A stretch of DNA of 64,000 nt from Chitinophagaceae bacterium. GTDB taxonomy: Bacteria > Bacteroidota > Bacteroidia > Chitinophagales > Chitinophagaceae. The translations under genes were made by a program, and so were the position numbers. The notes beneath the pieces were generated by a model. It ran no database searches. It was not told the DNA's origin and saw nothing but the letters and a program-made list of their open reading frames with translations. The stretch spans positions 124,001 through 188,000 of the forward strand of contig JADKAM010000005.1 in assembly GCA_016715365.1 (NCBI GenBank), in the 5' to 3' direction. Below, piece after piece: positions 53,128-61,172 of the stretch (within the stretch, counting starts at the first letter, position 1; every line of letters starts with the position of its first letter).

Positions 53128-53619
53128 ATGATTACAGTACGACATGCAACAGAAAATGATCTGCCACAGATACTGGATATCTACAACGATATTATTAAAA
53201 ATACAACCGCTGTTTATTATTACGAACCGCATACTTTGGAAATGCGCAAGGCCTGGTTTGATGAGAGAAAGCTATTGGGCTTTCCCATTTTTGTTGCAGA
53301 GGAGAATGAAGTTATTTTGGGGATGAGTACAATAGGTCCGTTCCGTGTGCCGACAGCTTATAAATATTCAGTTGAGAATACAGTGCATGTGGCAGCAACT
53401 GCAAGAGGGAAAGGGATTGGTAAATTATTGCTGGCACCCCTTATTCAAGCGGCAAAAAATTTGGGAATGCATACCATCATCGCCGGTATTGATGCAAGCA
53501 ATGAAGTGAGTCTGCACCTGCATAAAAATTTTGGCTTTGAGGAAGTGGCGCATTTTAAACAAGTGGGTTTTAAGTTTGACAGGTGGCTGGATTTGAAGTT
53601 TTTGCAGTTGGTGTTGTGA
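53128..53619 (+). CDS. Phosphinothricin acetyltransferase-like GNAT in the trp operon
   Basis: A 163-residue acetyltransferase of the Pat/MnaT group: ILDIYNDIIKNTTAVYYYEP, KLLGFPIFVAEENEVILGMSTIG, VHVAATARGKGIGKLLLAPL (the acetyl-CoA loop, about 92-111) and IDASNEVSLHLHKNFGFEEV, ending with QVGFKFDRWLDL. Relatives acetylate phosphinothricin or methionine derivatives. Its place between trpF and trpB is unusual, and its product is not a known Trp pathway step. The degenerate repeat element follows 5 bp after its stop. Confidence 0.85.
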   Translation: MITVRHATENDLPQILDIYNDIIKNTTAVYYYEPHTLEMRKAWFDERKLLGFPIFVAEENEVILGMSTIGPFRVPTAYKYSVENTVHVAATARGKGIGKLLLAPLIQAAKNLGMHTIIAGIDASNEVSLHLHKNFGFEEVAHFKQVGFKFDRWLDLKFLQLVL

Positions 53620-53624
53620 GTTAA

Positions 53625-53713
53625 TCTGAACGGGGATTTGGTTGGATGGTTTGGATTAAGAGAATTGTAAATCCCTGTAATCATTTTAATCCACCCAAAT
53701 CCCCGTTCAGACA
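53625..53713. mobile_element. 89-bp MITE-like derivative of the GxxExxY element
   Basis: The right arm (53688-53713) is identical over 26 bp to the right repeat of the 506-bp element at 48123-48628. The left arm (from 53625: TCTGAACGGGGATTTGG) matches the left repeat for about 17 bp, then differs at one position. Only about 40 bp lie between, with no gene. It sits between the GNAT and trpB. It looks like an internally deleted, non-autonomous copy. Confidence 0.75.
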
Positions 53714-53793
53714 AAAGCTCATTAAAGATTTACTGTACAAGAGTGCGACGCCACTAAAGTCGAACAACGAATTACAGCTGGTAACAAAAAAAT

Positions 53794-53811
53794 AATTTGG
53801 CGAGCCAAATT
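53794..53811. promoter_or_regulatory. 18-bp palindrome upstream of trpB
   Basis: AATTTGGC (53794-53801) and GCCAAATT (53804-53811) form a perfect 8-bp palindrome with a two-base centre, 11 bp before the trpB ATG. It could be a protein-binding site or a small RNA hairpin. No T-tract follows, so it is not a terminator. Confidence 0.35.
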
Positions 53812-53822
53812 CAAAATATAAA

Positions 53823-55004
53823 ATGAACTACACAGTAAACGAACATGGCTATTACGGTAACTTCGGCGGAGCCTTCATCCCCGAAATGCTGTACCCCAAT
53901 GTAAAAGAATTGCAGGATAATTATTTGAAAATTATTTACGAAGAAGATTTTCAAAATGAATTTTTGTACCTGCTGAATGATTATGCAGGCAGGCCCACGC
54001 CGCTTTTTTTTGCAGAAAGGCTCAGTAAGAAATACAATGCCAATATTTTTTTAAAGAGAGAAGATCTTTGTCATACCGGTGCACACAAGATCAACAATAC
54101 CATCGGGCAAATTTTACTGGCCATTAAGCTGGGTAAAAAAAGGATCATTGCCGAAACCGGCGCAGGCCAGCATGGTGTGGCCACTGCAACTGTGTGTGCA
54201 TTAACAGGGCTGGAATGCATTGTGTACATGGGCGAAAAAGATATTGAACGCCAGGCACCGAATGTGGCAAGAATGAAAATGCTGGGTGCCACCGTAATAC
54301 CGGCAACCAGTGGCAGCAAAACTTTAAAAGATGCTACCAACGAAGCCATCCGCGACTGGATAAACAACCCGGTTGATACGCATTATATAATCGGCTCTGT
54401 GGTGGGGCCGCATCCTTATCCCGATATGGTGGCCAGGTTTCAAAGCATCATCAGCGAAGAAATAAAAAAACAATTACTTGAAAAAACAGCAAGGGAACTG
54501 CCAGATTATGTAATTGCCTGTGTAGGCGGTGGCAGCAATGCCGCCGGTGCGTTTTATCATTTTTTAGATGACAGATCTGTAAAATTGATAGCTGTGGAAG
54601 CTGCCGGTTGCGGCATCAACAGTGGCATGAGTGCAGCCACCACACAATTGGGTAAGCCGGGTATTTTGCATGGCAGCAAAAGTTTGTTGATGCAAACTGA
54701 AGATGGACAGGTGACAGAACCACACAGCATTTCAGCCGGTCTGGATTACCCGGGCATTGGCCCGCTGCATGCACATTTATTTGAAACCGGCCGTGCCATT
54801 TTTATGAGTGCCACCGATAATAAAGCGTTGAATGCAGCATTTGAACTGAGTAAGCTGGAAGGGATCATTCCTGCGCTTGAATCGGCGCATGCATTACATG
54901 CTTTAAAAATGATCAACTTTAAAAAGACGGATGTGGTGGTTGTTTGTTTGAGCGGCAGGGGAGACAAGGATTTAGATACATACATGAAACATTTACCATT
55001 ATGA
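53823..55004 (+). CDS. trpB: Tryptophan synthase beta subunit
   Basis: A 393-residue PLP enzyme joining indole and serine. The PLP lysine is Lys89 in LCHTGAHKINNTIGQ. Family blocks: GAFIPEMLYPNVKEL, YAGRPTPLFFAERLS, ETGAGQHGVATATVCALTG, CVGGGSNAAGAFYHF (phosphate loop) and GLDYPGIGPLHAHLFETGRA. It is a TrpB1-type (trpA-coupled) chain. It overlaps the next gene by 4 bp (ATGA). Confidence 0.96.
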   Translation: MNYTVNEHGYYGNFGGAFIPEMLYPNVKELQDNYLKIIYEEDFQNEFLYLLNDYAGRPTPLFFAERLSKKYNANIFLKREDLCHTGAHKINNTIGQILLAIKLGKKRIIAETGAGQHGVATATVCALTGLECIVYMGEKDIERQAPNVARMKMLGATVIPATSGSKTLKDATNEAIRDWINNPVDTHYIIGSVVGPHPYPDMVARFQSIISEEIKKQLLEKTARELPDYVIACVGGGSNAAGAFYHFLDDRSVKLIAVEAAGCGINSGMSAATTQLGKPGILHGSKSLLMQTEDGQVTEPHSISAGLDYPGIGPLHAHLFETGRAIFMSATDNKALNAAFELSKLEGIIPALESAHALHALKMINFKKTDVVVVCLSGRGDKDLDTYMKHLPL

Positions 55005-55360
55005 AATATACATTCATTGCTCTTTGCTGCTGTTTGCTTTTTTCGTGCAGCGATTCTTTTATTAATCATGATTTGAAATATGAAAAACTTGGCGATTGTA
55101 CTGATTATTCCAGAACAATTAACATGATATCCAATATCAATGGTGAACGCTACCAGTTTTTTAGCTGTATCGACGACAACTTTGATGGAAAGAATTATAC
55201 CCTGGTAAGAAAAGGCGACAGCGTGATCGTGGATTTTCCTAAAACAGCTGCTCAAAAAAAATCATTGTATAAATTAATACTGGACGTGGATGCAAAACCC
55301 AATTACCATCATATTATTTTAGATGGAAGGGAAGTGACCGTTGTACCGGCAGAAAAATAA
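55001..55360 (+). CDS. Small lipoprotein between trpB and trpA
   Basis: A 119-residue lipoprotein: MKYTFIALCCCLLFSC ends in a lipobox. The mature part is SDSFINHDLKYEKLGDCTDY, MISNINGERYQFFSCIDDNF, GDSVIVDFPKTAAQKKSLYKL and HHIILDGREVTVVPAEK, a predicted small beta-domain with a conserved-looking Cys pair. ATG 55001 overlaps the trpB stop by 4 bp. trpA starts 2 bp after its stop, so it is embedded in the operon. No link to Trp synthesis is known. A longer frame to 54944 lies inside trpB. Confidence 0.75.
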   Translation: MKYTFIALCCCLLFSCSDSFINHDLKYEKLGDCTDYSRTINMISNINGERYQFFSCIDDNFDGKNYTLVRKGDSVIVDFPKTAAQKKSLYKLILDVDAKPNYHHIILDGREVTVVPAEK

Positions 55361-55361
55361 A

Positions 55362-56150
55362 ATGAACAGATTAGATAAACTATTTTCTGAAAAGAAAACC
55401 GGCGTACTAAACATGTACTGCACCGCAGGGTATCCTCAGCTCAATTCAACAATTGAAGTGATAACGGCATTGCAAAACAGTGGTGCAGATATTGTAGAGA
55501 TCGGTATTCCTTACAGCGATCCCATTGCCGATGGGCCGGTTATACAGCAAAGCAATATGCAGGCTTTGGAAAATGGGATGAGCATTCCTTTGCTTTTTGA
55601 ACAATTAAAAAACATTCGTGAAAATATTAAACTGCCGCTGATTTTAATGGGCTACATGAACCCCGTCCTCCAATTTGGTATTGAAAAATTTTGCGAAGCA
55701 GCTGCCCATGTTGGGGTAGATGGCATCATACTTCCTGATCTGCCCATGTATGAATTTGAAACCCAGTATCAGCAATATTTTGCAAAAAATGATCTCAAAT
55801 TCATCTTTTTAGTAACTCCCGAAACCAGCGAAGAAAGGATACGAAAAATTGACAGTCTTGCCAGCGGATTTATTTATGCGGTATCTTCCTCATCTACCAC
55901 CGGTATTTCTCAGAGTCCTGCAGATATAAATGCTATTGAAATCCAGCAGGCTTATTTTAAAAAATTAAGCGATATGAATCTTACCAATCCCATTTTGGTT
56001 GGTTTTGGTATAAAAGATAAACTAAGTTTTGATGCTGCCTGTACTTATACCAACGGCGCCATTATTGGCTCGGCATATATTAATGCTTTAAAAAATACAA
56101 CCGGTATTGCCGCTACTACTAAAGATTTCATAAATACTGTAAAAGGCTAA
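55362..56150 (+). CDS. trpA: Tryptophan synthase alpha subunit
   Basis: A 262-residue TIM-barrel lyase that releases indole from indole-3-glycerol phosphate and channels it to TrpB. Catalytic Glu47 lies in DIVEIGIPYSD and Asp57 in PIADGPVIQQ. Other blocks: LILMGYMNPVLQFG, GVDGIILPDLPMYE and FIYAVSSSSTTGISQSP. ATG 55362 is preferred over 55341. It is the last gene of the operon, with 133 bp to the next. Confidence 0.95.
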   Translation: MNRLDKLFSEKKTGVLNMYCTAGYPQLNSTIEVITALQNSGADIVEIGIPYSDPIADGPVIQQSNMQALENGMSIPLLFEQLKNIRENIKLPLILMGYMNPVLQFGIEKFCEAAAHVGVDGIILPDLPMYEFETQYQQYFAKNDLKFIFLVTPETSEERIRKIDSLASGFIYAVSSSSTTGISQSPADINAIEIQQAYFKKLSDMNLTNPILVGFGIKDKLSFDAACTYTNGAIIGSAYINALKNTTGIAATTKDFINTVKG

Positions 56151-56283
56151 TTCCGTCTGCCAAAAACTCAGTAAATTGCGCTACATAAATTTAGTATGTT
56201 GAAATGAGCCATGACTAAAGTTGATACCAACTGAAATGTTAATGGCGAATTCCATGTGACAAAAAAACTATTAATCGAAACGC

Positions 56284-57423
56284 ATGAAAAGAATTTTCCT
56301 ATCCCTGTTTTTATTCGCTGCAATCACTATCTCAACGCAAAACAGTTTTGCACAGGGTACGCCAAAGCCAAAAGCTAAGACTCCTGCTAAAACAACAGCA
56401 AAAACTCCTGCAAAAACTGTTGCCGCTGTTAAACCAGCGGCTTCAACTGCTGAATTTAATATAAATGGAACCGTTACCGGTTTTAACGAAGGTGCCACTG
56501 TTGAACTTTTAAATGGCCAGACAGGCGCAACAGAACTGAGTACTATATTAAAAGCAGGTAAATTCAGCTTTAAAGGTAAAATGGAAAGGCCTGAATTTAA
56601 GATCGTGCTTTTTAACAGGCAGCAGCCTTATATCACGGTGTTTTTAGATAACAGTAATGTAACCATCACCGGTGATAAAGCTACTATCGACAAATCAAAA
56701 GTTATTGGTTCTCCATCGCACACAGCATTTGAACAGTTCAATAATTCACTGGAACCTTACCAATCGGTTTTTGCACCTGATGGTGAATATGATTCGGCCA
56801 TGCTGGCAAAAGCCATGAACCTTATTCATGATTTTGTAACTACCCATAAAGATTCTTACATAACACCATTGGCGGTTATCAGGTATAACCAGATTGCCGA
56901 CGATGTGGTTAAAACAGAAGAACTCTACAACATACTTGATCCCCAATTAAAAGTAACAGCCATGGGCCAGTATATAGCCCAGCAGATTGCCGAAGGAAAA
57001 ATAAATGGCACCGGAACCCTGCTGCCCGATTTTTCGCAGGCAGATACATCGGGTGTGCCGGTAAAACTTTCATCATTGCGTGGCAATTATGTGCTGGTAG
57101 ATTTTTGGGCAAGCTGGTGCGGCCCCTGCCGCCAGGAAAATCCAAACCTGGTTGCTGCATTTAATAAATACAAAAGCAAAAAATTCACTGTGTTAGGTGT
57201 TTCACTGGATAAAGCAAAAGAAGCATGGATCGATGCCATTCATATGGATGGCCTGGCCTGGACACATATCAGTGATCTGCAGGGATGGCAAAATTCAGTT
57301 GCACAGCAGTTCCAGATATTTAATATTCCCCAAAACTTTTTGATTGACCCGGATGGAAAAGTAATTGGTAAAAACCTGCGTGGCCCTGCGTTAGAAAGAA
57401 AGCTGGCGAGAATATTGAAATAA
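56284..57423 (+). CDS. TlpA-like thiol-disulfide protein with DUF4369 domain
   Basis: A 379-residue periplasmic protein: signal peptide (MKRIFLSLFLFAAITISTQNSFAQ), a Lys/Ala/Pro linker with repeated KTPAKT (about 28-52), an N-terminal DUF4369 beta-domain (FNINGTVTGFNEGATVELLN, FSFKGKMERPEFKIVL, TVFLDNSNVTITGD), then a thioredoxin fold (about 245-379) with VDFWASWCGPCRQENPNL and a Cys279-x-x-Cys282 active site. The later cis-Pro loop is QIFNIPQNFLIDPDG. It probably reduces or isomerises disulfides in the envelope. The low-complexity linker is Lys- and Ala-rich. Confidence 0.92.
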   Translation: MKRIFLSLFLFAAITISTQNSFAQGTPKPKAKTPAKTTAKTPAKTVAAVKPAASTAEFNINGTVTGFNEGATVELLNGQTGATELSTILKAGKFSFKGKMERPEFKIVLFNRQQPYITVFLDNSNVTITGDKATIDKSKVIGSPSHTAFEQFNNSLEPYQSVFAPDGEYDSAMLAKAMNLIHDFVTTHKDSYITPLAVIRYNQIADDVVKTEELYNILDPQLKVTAMGQYIAQQIAEGKINGTGTLLPDFSQADTSGVPVKLSSLRGNYVLVDFWASWCGPCRQENPNLVAAFNKYKSKKFTVLGVSLDKAKEAWIDAIHMDGLAWTHISDLQGWQNSVAQQFQIFNIPQNFLIDPDGKVIGKNLRGPALERKLARILK

Positions 57424-57575
57424 ATTTTTAATTTTTTCTTTGTTGTGGGCTGGCATTTGATCTTTGGCCAACATCGTTGTGCACCCACTTATACGGTATA
57501 CCTTTTTTGAACTTTTAAAACAGTGTTCTCCACCAGTTCACCCTTAGGGGTTCTCTGCAAGAGAACGAACGAAGT

Positions 57576-58301
57576 TCAGGGGGTTTTCAACTGCCTTTTA
57601 TACAACTGCACGGTATTCTCCAATCCCAAATAAATGGCATCGCATATCAATGCATGGCCTATAGATACTTCCAGTAAGCCGGGGATATGCTCAGCAAAGT
57701 ATTTTAAGTTTTTCAGATCCAGATCATGCCCTGCATTTATACCCAGGCCCAATTCATTTGCTTTATTGGCTGCAGCAATAAAAGGCTGAATTGCTGATTG
57801 CTTATTACCCATTGCGTATTCCTTTGCAAAAGATTCTGTGTATAATTCAATCCTGTCTGTACCAACTGCTTTTGCTCCTTCAACCATTTCCACAACCGGG
57901 TCAACAAAAATAGAAACCCGTATGCCTGCATTTTTAAAAATGGCGATCATGCCTTTCAAATAAGCAGCATGTTCAATCGTATTCCATCCATGGTTGGATG
58001 TGAGTTGCCCCAGTGCATCGGGTACCAATGTTACCTGTGTGGGTTTGTTGGCAAGCACCAGTTCAACAAAACTTTGCTCGGTGCAGTTGCCTTCAATATT
58101 AAATTCGGTGGTAACTACTTTCTTCAGTTCATACACATCTGCATAGCGTATATGTCGCTCATCCGGGCGAGGGTGCACGGTAATGCCATCTGCTCCAAAG
58201 CGCTCAATGTCTTTTGCTGCCTGTATAAGATCAGGATTGTTGCCACCACGGCTGTTGCGGAGTGTAGCAAGTTTGTTTATGTTAACGTACAGTTTGGTCA
58301 T
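57576..58301 (-). CDS. pdxJ: Pyridoxine 5'-phosphate synthase
   Basis: A 241-residue TIM-barrel enzyme that makes PNP from DXP and 3-amino-1-hydroxyacetone 1-phosphate, in vitamin B6 synthesis. Markers: KLYVNINKLATLRNSRGGNN, FGADGITVHPRPDERHIRYADV, FNIEGNCTEQSF, TLVPDALGQLTSNHGW (the enteric form has Glu-Gln-Leu-Thr-Thr-Glu-Gly-Gly), FVDPVVEMVEGAKAVGTDRI-ELYTESFA, GINAGHDLDLKNL and EVSIGHALICDAIYLGLE. Monocistronic. The downstream hairpin GTTCTC/GAGAAC (57550-57566) may end it weakly. Confidence 0.95.
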   Translation of the reverse strand: MTKLYVNINKLATLRNSRGGNNPDLIQAAKDIERFGADGITVHPRPDERHIRYADVYELKKVVTTEFNIEGNCTEQSFVELVLANKPTQVTLVPDALGQLTSNHGWNTIEHAAYLKGMIAIFKNAGIRVSIFVDPVVEMVEGAKAVGTDRIELYTESFAKEYAMGNKQSAIQPFIAAANKANELGLGINAGHDLDLKNLKYFAEHIPGLLEVSIGHALICDAIYLGLENTVQLYKRQLKTP

Positions 58302-58419
58302 GCTAAAATAATGAGATACAAATTTAACCTAAAAGATAATCTTTGATGATTTTAAAAGCCCGTAAACTAATATACCGGGCAATGTAAATAAAACAGAACC
58401 ATTAACAACTGCAGCGTGC

Positions 58420-58794
58420 TTATGATGTTGCTTTAAAAAACTCACCAAAATGCCAGAGTATTCCCGATGGATCGTGCAGAAAAAATTCTTTACCCCAGGC
58501 CTCATGCCGCATGGGGACTAATCTTGCGCCTTCATATTTACCAGGTAAATCCAAAGCCAATACTTCATTCCAATATTGCTCAACATTGTCTACTTCTAAA
58601 AACAACATGGTATTATCTACCCAGTCTTTCACATAAGCATCCTGCAGGTAAAAGCCCATGCCTTGTTTTGAGAAATAAGACATGTTGTTGGACAGTATGC
58701 TTTCCTGGAAACCCAAAGCGCTGTAAAAACTCCTGGATAAAGAGAAATCTTTTGTGCCGATAAATGGCCTTAATGAAATTACATTTTGACTCAT
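58420..58794 (-). CDS. VOC-family (glyoxalase-like) protein
   Basis: A 124-residue vicinal-oxygen-chelate fold protein: ISLRPFIGTKDFSLSRSFYSALGF, then NMSYFSKQGMGFYLQDAYVKDW, TMLFLEVDNVEQYWNEVL and the C-terminal KEFFLHDPSGILWHFGEF, where Glu and His positions usually bind metal. Members include glyoxalases and resistance proteins. Substrate unknown. It is divergent from the 165-residue gene with 254 bp between the starts. Confidence 0.85.
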   Translation of the reverse strand: MSQNVISLRPFIGTKDFSLSRSFYSALGFQESILSNNMSYFSKQGMGFYLQDAYVKDWVDNTMLFLEVDNVEQYWNEVLALDLPGKYEGARLVPMRHEAWGKEFFLHDPSGILWHFGEFFKATS

Positions 58795-58919
58795 ACAGGT
58801 AGTTGGTTTTAAGCTTTGTTTTTTGGGGAACTGTGGTTATTCTTTATGGCATAAATTTAAAACATTTTAATCTACAAACCTGCTGTTATACAACCGGGCA
58901 AAAAATAAAAAATATCAGT

Positions 58920-58938
58920 AACGGTGCAACCGTTTTTT
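58920..58938 (+). terminator. Plus-strand terminator-like hairpin 1
   Basis: AACGGT (58920-58925) and ACCGTT (58928-58933), overlapping a GCA loop, form a short stem followed by T5 (58932-58937). It lies in the gap between VOC (-) and the 165-residue gene (+), where no plus-strand gene is known. Confidence 0.55.
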
Positions 58939-58982
58939 ATAAATTTCAATCTTGTTTAAGAAAGTACATAAGGTTTCTTACT

Positions 58983-59022
58983 GGAAGAGCAATGCAAATT
59001 GTATTGCTCTTCCTTTCTTTTT
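58983..59022 (+). terminator. Plus-strand terminator-like hairpin 2
   Basis: GGAAGAGCAAT (58983-58993) and ATTGCTCTTCC (59003-59013) form a perfect 11-bp stem followed by a T-rich tract (59014-59024). It ends about 26 bp before ATG 59049. With no plus-strand gene upstream, it would end a small RNA or act as an attenuator in the leader of the gene at 59049. Confidence 0.7.
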
Positions 59023-59048
59023 TATTAACTGCCCGCTTTTGATATACG

Positions 59049-59546
59049 ATGATTGCTTACAGATACCGCATACAACATACAGATGGTTGTTACTGGATAT
59101 TTCTTGACGATATTTTATTGGCATCCCTTAGTCGCGGAGCTGGAAATACCTGGCATGTAAACATAAAGATCAGCGGAGAAAATTACCTGTTTACAACATC
59201 GGGGAAGTTGAATCCGTTGGTTAATATCCAGAATATTAATGCAGGAGAAAACATAGGCGAAATATCCTTACCCCTGCTTCCTTTCTTTTTCCGCAGGTCT
59301 GTATTTGCCCGTAAGGATGGTATTCAAATGTCGTGGTTTAGTAAAAATTTCTTTTCTTTTCACTGGATGTGGAAATCGAATAATGATGTTTTATTGGAGG
59401 GAGTTGAGGATTTTACAATGGGTAATGGCAGCGGGATGATAAAAATCTCTGCTTATTTACAAGAGTCGTACCTGCTTATCATTGCCGGTATATTTCTTTC
59501 GCTCAGCAGAAAACGCAGGGGATTCCTGGGCCTGGTTAATCTTTAA
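59049..59546 (+). CDS. Hypothetical protein with beta-rich N-terminus
   Basis: A 165-residue protein. It begins MIAYRYRIQHTDGCYWIFLD and continues WHVNIKISGENYLFTTSG, IGEISLPLLPFFFRRSVFA, FFSFHWMWKSNNDVLLEG and then a hydrophobic segment (SYLLIIAGIFLSLSRKRRG), which could be a C-terminal membrane anchor followed by basic residues. No family recognised. Preceded at about 26 bp by a terminator-like hairpin, so its expression may be controlled by termination. Confidence 0.6.
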   Translation: MIAYRYRIQHTDGCYWIFLDDILLASLSRGAGNTWHVNIKISGENYLFTTSGKLNPLVNIQNINAGENIGEISLPLLPFFFRRSVFARKDGIQMSWFSKNFFSFHWMWKSNNDVLLEGVEDFTMGNGSGMIKISAYLQESYLLIIAGIFLSLSRKRRGFLGLVNL

Positions 59547-59582
59547 TGAAAGAAGAATAAAATGTGCGAAAGAAAAAAACAT

Positions 59583-60263
59583 TTACCTGCCAAAAGAGCT
59601 GTAATCTCTTTGCTCATAGCCTTTGGCCGGCTCTTCTAAAAGCTTTTCGTTAAATTGTTCGAAGCTTATTTTGCTTGCAGTAAAGGTGATGGAACCTTTA
59701 GGGTCTTCATGTTCATACTTTAATACGATCCCCGGCAGGCCGGCAAACATGGGCTCTATATATTTATCGAGGGGTTTTAAACCGGTACTGTAATAAGCAG
59801 TAATTGTTTTGCCTTCTGCCGGTATGGTAATAATTGCTTTTTTACAGCTGTAGCCTGCAATGTTAATGGAATCATCCAGTAAGGTATAAGTTATGCTGTC
59901 GTATCTGGCATTATATTGTTTCCAGTCTGCATGTGAAAGCCGGTACTTATATTTTTTTTTACCGGATTCTTTTGTGATCAGCACTTTTGCCAGGGATGAA
60001 TCCTGTTTATAAAAATAAATGCTTTGTATCCGCATCAATGTCACCAGCCTTATCCTTGTTTTGCCCTTCTGCATCATAATTGTTTTTACACCGCCATTGT
60101 AGGTCTCCGCTATTCCGGCATTGCTTTTAGTACTGTTAATGCTGATATCGTAAACTACTGTAAAGTTGTTATGCATCAACGGCGCTGCTATACCAGACTG
60201 AGCCTGGGTATTGCTGATGCAGAGAAAAGAACCTAATAATAATATGATGCTGTTTATTTTCAA
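59583..60263 (-). CDS. GLPGLI-family secreted protein
   Basis: A 226-residue protein: signal peptide (MKINSIILLLGSFLCISNTQAQ), then VVYDISINSTKSNAGIAETY and late AYYSTGLKPLDKYIEPMFAGLPGIVLKYEHED, where GLPGIVL is the family GLPGLI motif. Members are Bacteroidota-specific exported proteins, often porin- or TonB-linked. It lies 6 bp downstream of the anti-sigma-like gene in the same unit, so the sigma factor may control it. Confidence 0.85.
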   Translation of the reverse strand: MKINSIILLLGSFLCISNTQAQSGIAAPLMHNNFTVVYDISINSTKSNAGIAETYNGGVKTIMMQKGKTRIRLVTLMRIQSIYFYKQDSSLAKVLITKESGKKKYKYRLSHADWKQYNARYDSITYTLLDDSINIAGYSCKKAIITIPAEGKTITAYYSTGLKPLDKYIEPMFAGLPGIVLKYEHEDPKGSITFTASKISFEQFNEKLLEEPAKGYEQRDYSSFGR

Positions 60264-60269
60264 CAGAGT

Positions 60270-61172
60270 TTAGTTTTTAAAAATAAATTCCGAAAGATCT
60301 AAAATGTCTAATGGGTTTTTAACAGGTTTTGTATCAAAATTCTTTTCATCTTTTCTTTTCCATTTATTAAGTTTTTCTTTTGCTCTGCGTGCTTTCCAGG
60401 TTGGTTTTTTTCTGTGGTTTACAGCATACTGCTGTTTAAGCAAGGCCGCCATTTTATCTGATATATTCACGTATGAATAATTGTTCATTGATATCTTCGG
60501 ATCTTTTTTTACATCAGCAAAAAAATAATTTGCCTGGCTGTAGTTAAAACTGGTAAGGGTGTACAAAAAATCATTGTTCAGTATGTTTGCTCTTACATGC
60601 TTTGTAATGCTGTTATTACCGGTCACCTGGTCGTTGTTTGATTGCTGTACAGCACCGGTTTTGTGGTTATTTTTAACAGTGGTAGTATCTTTTTTTGTTG
60701 AAACTGCAGTTGTACCCTTTTCTGTTTTTGTTGTACCGATAAGCTCATTTTTTTTCGTATTGCTTAGGACAGTTTCATCCTGACCGGGCTTTGCTGTATT
60801 TGTGTAAATAAGAAAAATAATGCCTGTTATTGCAGCAGCGGCTGCTGCACGGTAAGTCCAATATATTACTTTGGTTTTTTGTGGTACAACCGGTTTTTCT
60901 TCACTGCTGGTAAGTGTATCAGTAATTTTCTTAAAGTCAAAAGCGGGTGCTGTATTTTTTATATCCACATAATCCCGCAGGCTGCTCCATATTTTTTCAT
61001 CAGGTATTGCGGTTGATTCTGCTGGAGTAGTTTCGGGTAAAACAGACTGAAGTAAATCCCGGTTGCCGTCAGCCAGCTGTTTTATTTTTTTCCACAGTTT
61101 TGCATATAAACCCGGTGGTGGGGTTACAGCATGATCCTGCAGATCTTTAAATATTTTATTGGTACCGGCCAT
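60270..61172 (-). CDS. Single-pass membrane protein, probable anti-sigma factor
   Basis: A 300-residue protein with a helical cytosolic N-terminal region (FKDLQDHAVTPPPGLYAKLW), one membrane helix (YRAAAAAAITGIIFLIYTN, about 107-125) and a Lys/Thr/Asn-rich extracytoplasmic linker (TTAVSTKKDTTTVKNNHKTG). The C-terminal part is basic (WKARRAKEKLNKWKRKDEK). It overlaps the sigma factor by 17 bp, the arrangement typical of an anti-sigma factor. The domain itself is not recognised, so the role is inferred from position and topology. Confidence 0.65.
   Translation of the reverse strand: MAGTNKIFKDLQDHAVTPPPGLYAKLWKKIKQLADGNRDLLQSVLPETTPAESTAIPDEKIWSSLRDYVDIKNTAPAFDFKKITDTLTSSEEKPVVPQKTKVIYWTYRAAAAAAITGIIFLIYTNTAKPGQDETVLSNTKKNELIGTTKTEKGTTAVSTKKDTTTVKNNHKTGAVQQSNNDQVTGNNSITKHVRANILNNDFLYTLTSFNYSQANYFFADVKKDPKISMNNYSYVNISDKMAALLKQQYAVNHRKKPTWKARRAKEKLNKWKRKDEKNFDTKPVKNPLDILDLSEFIFKN

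Noticed and set aside
53714..53822. Separate promoter for trpB-trpA after the MITE
   Set aside because: No TAnnTTTG match was found in this gap; an internal promoter cannot be excluded but is not supported.
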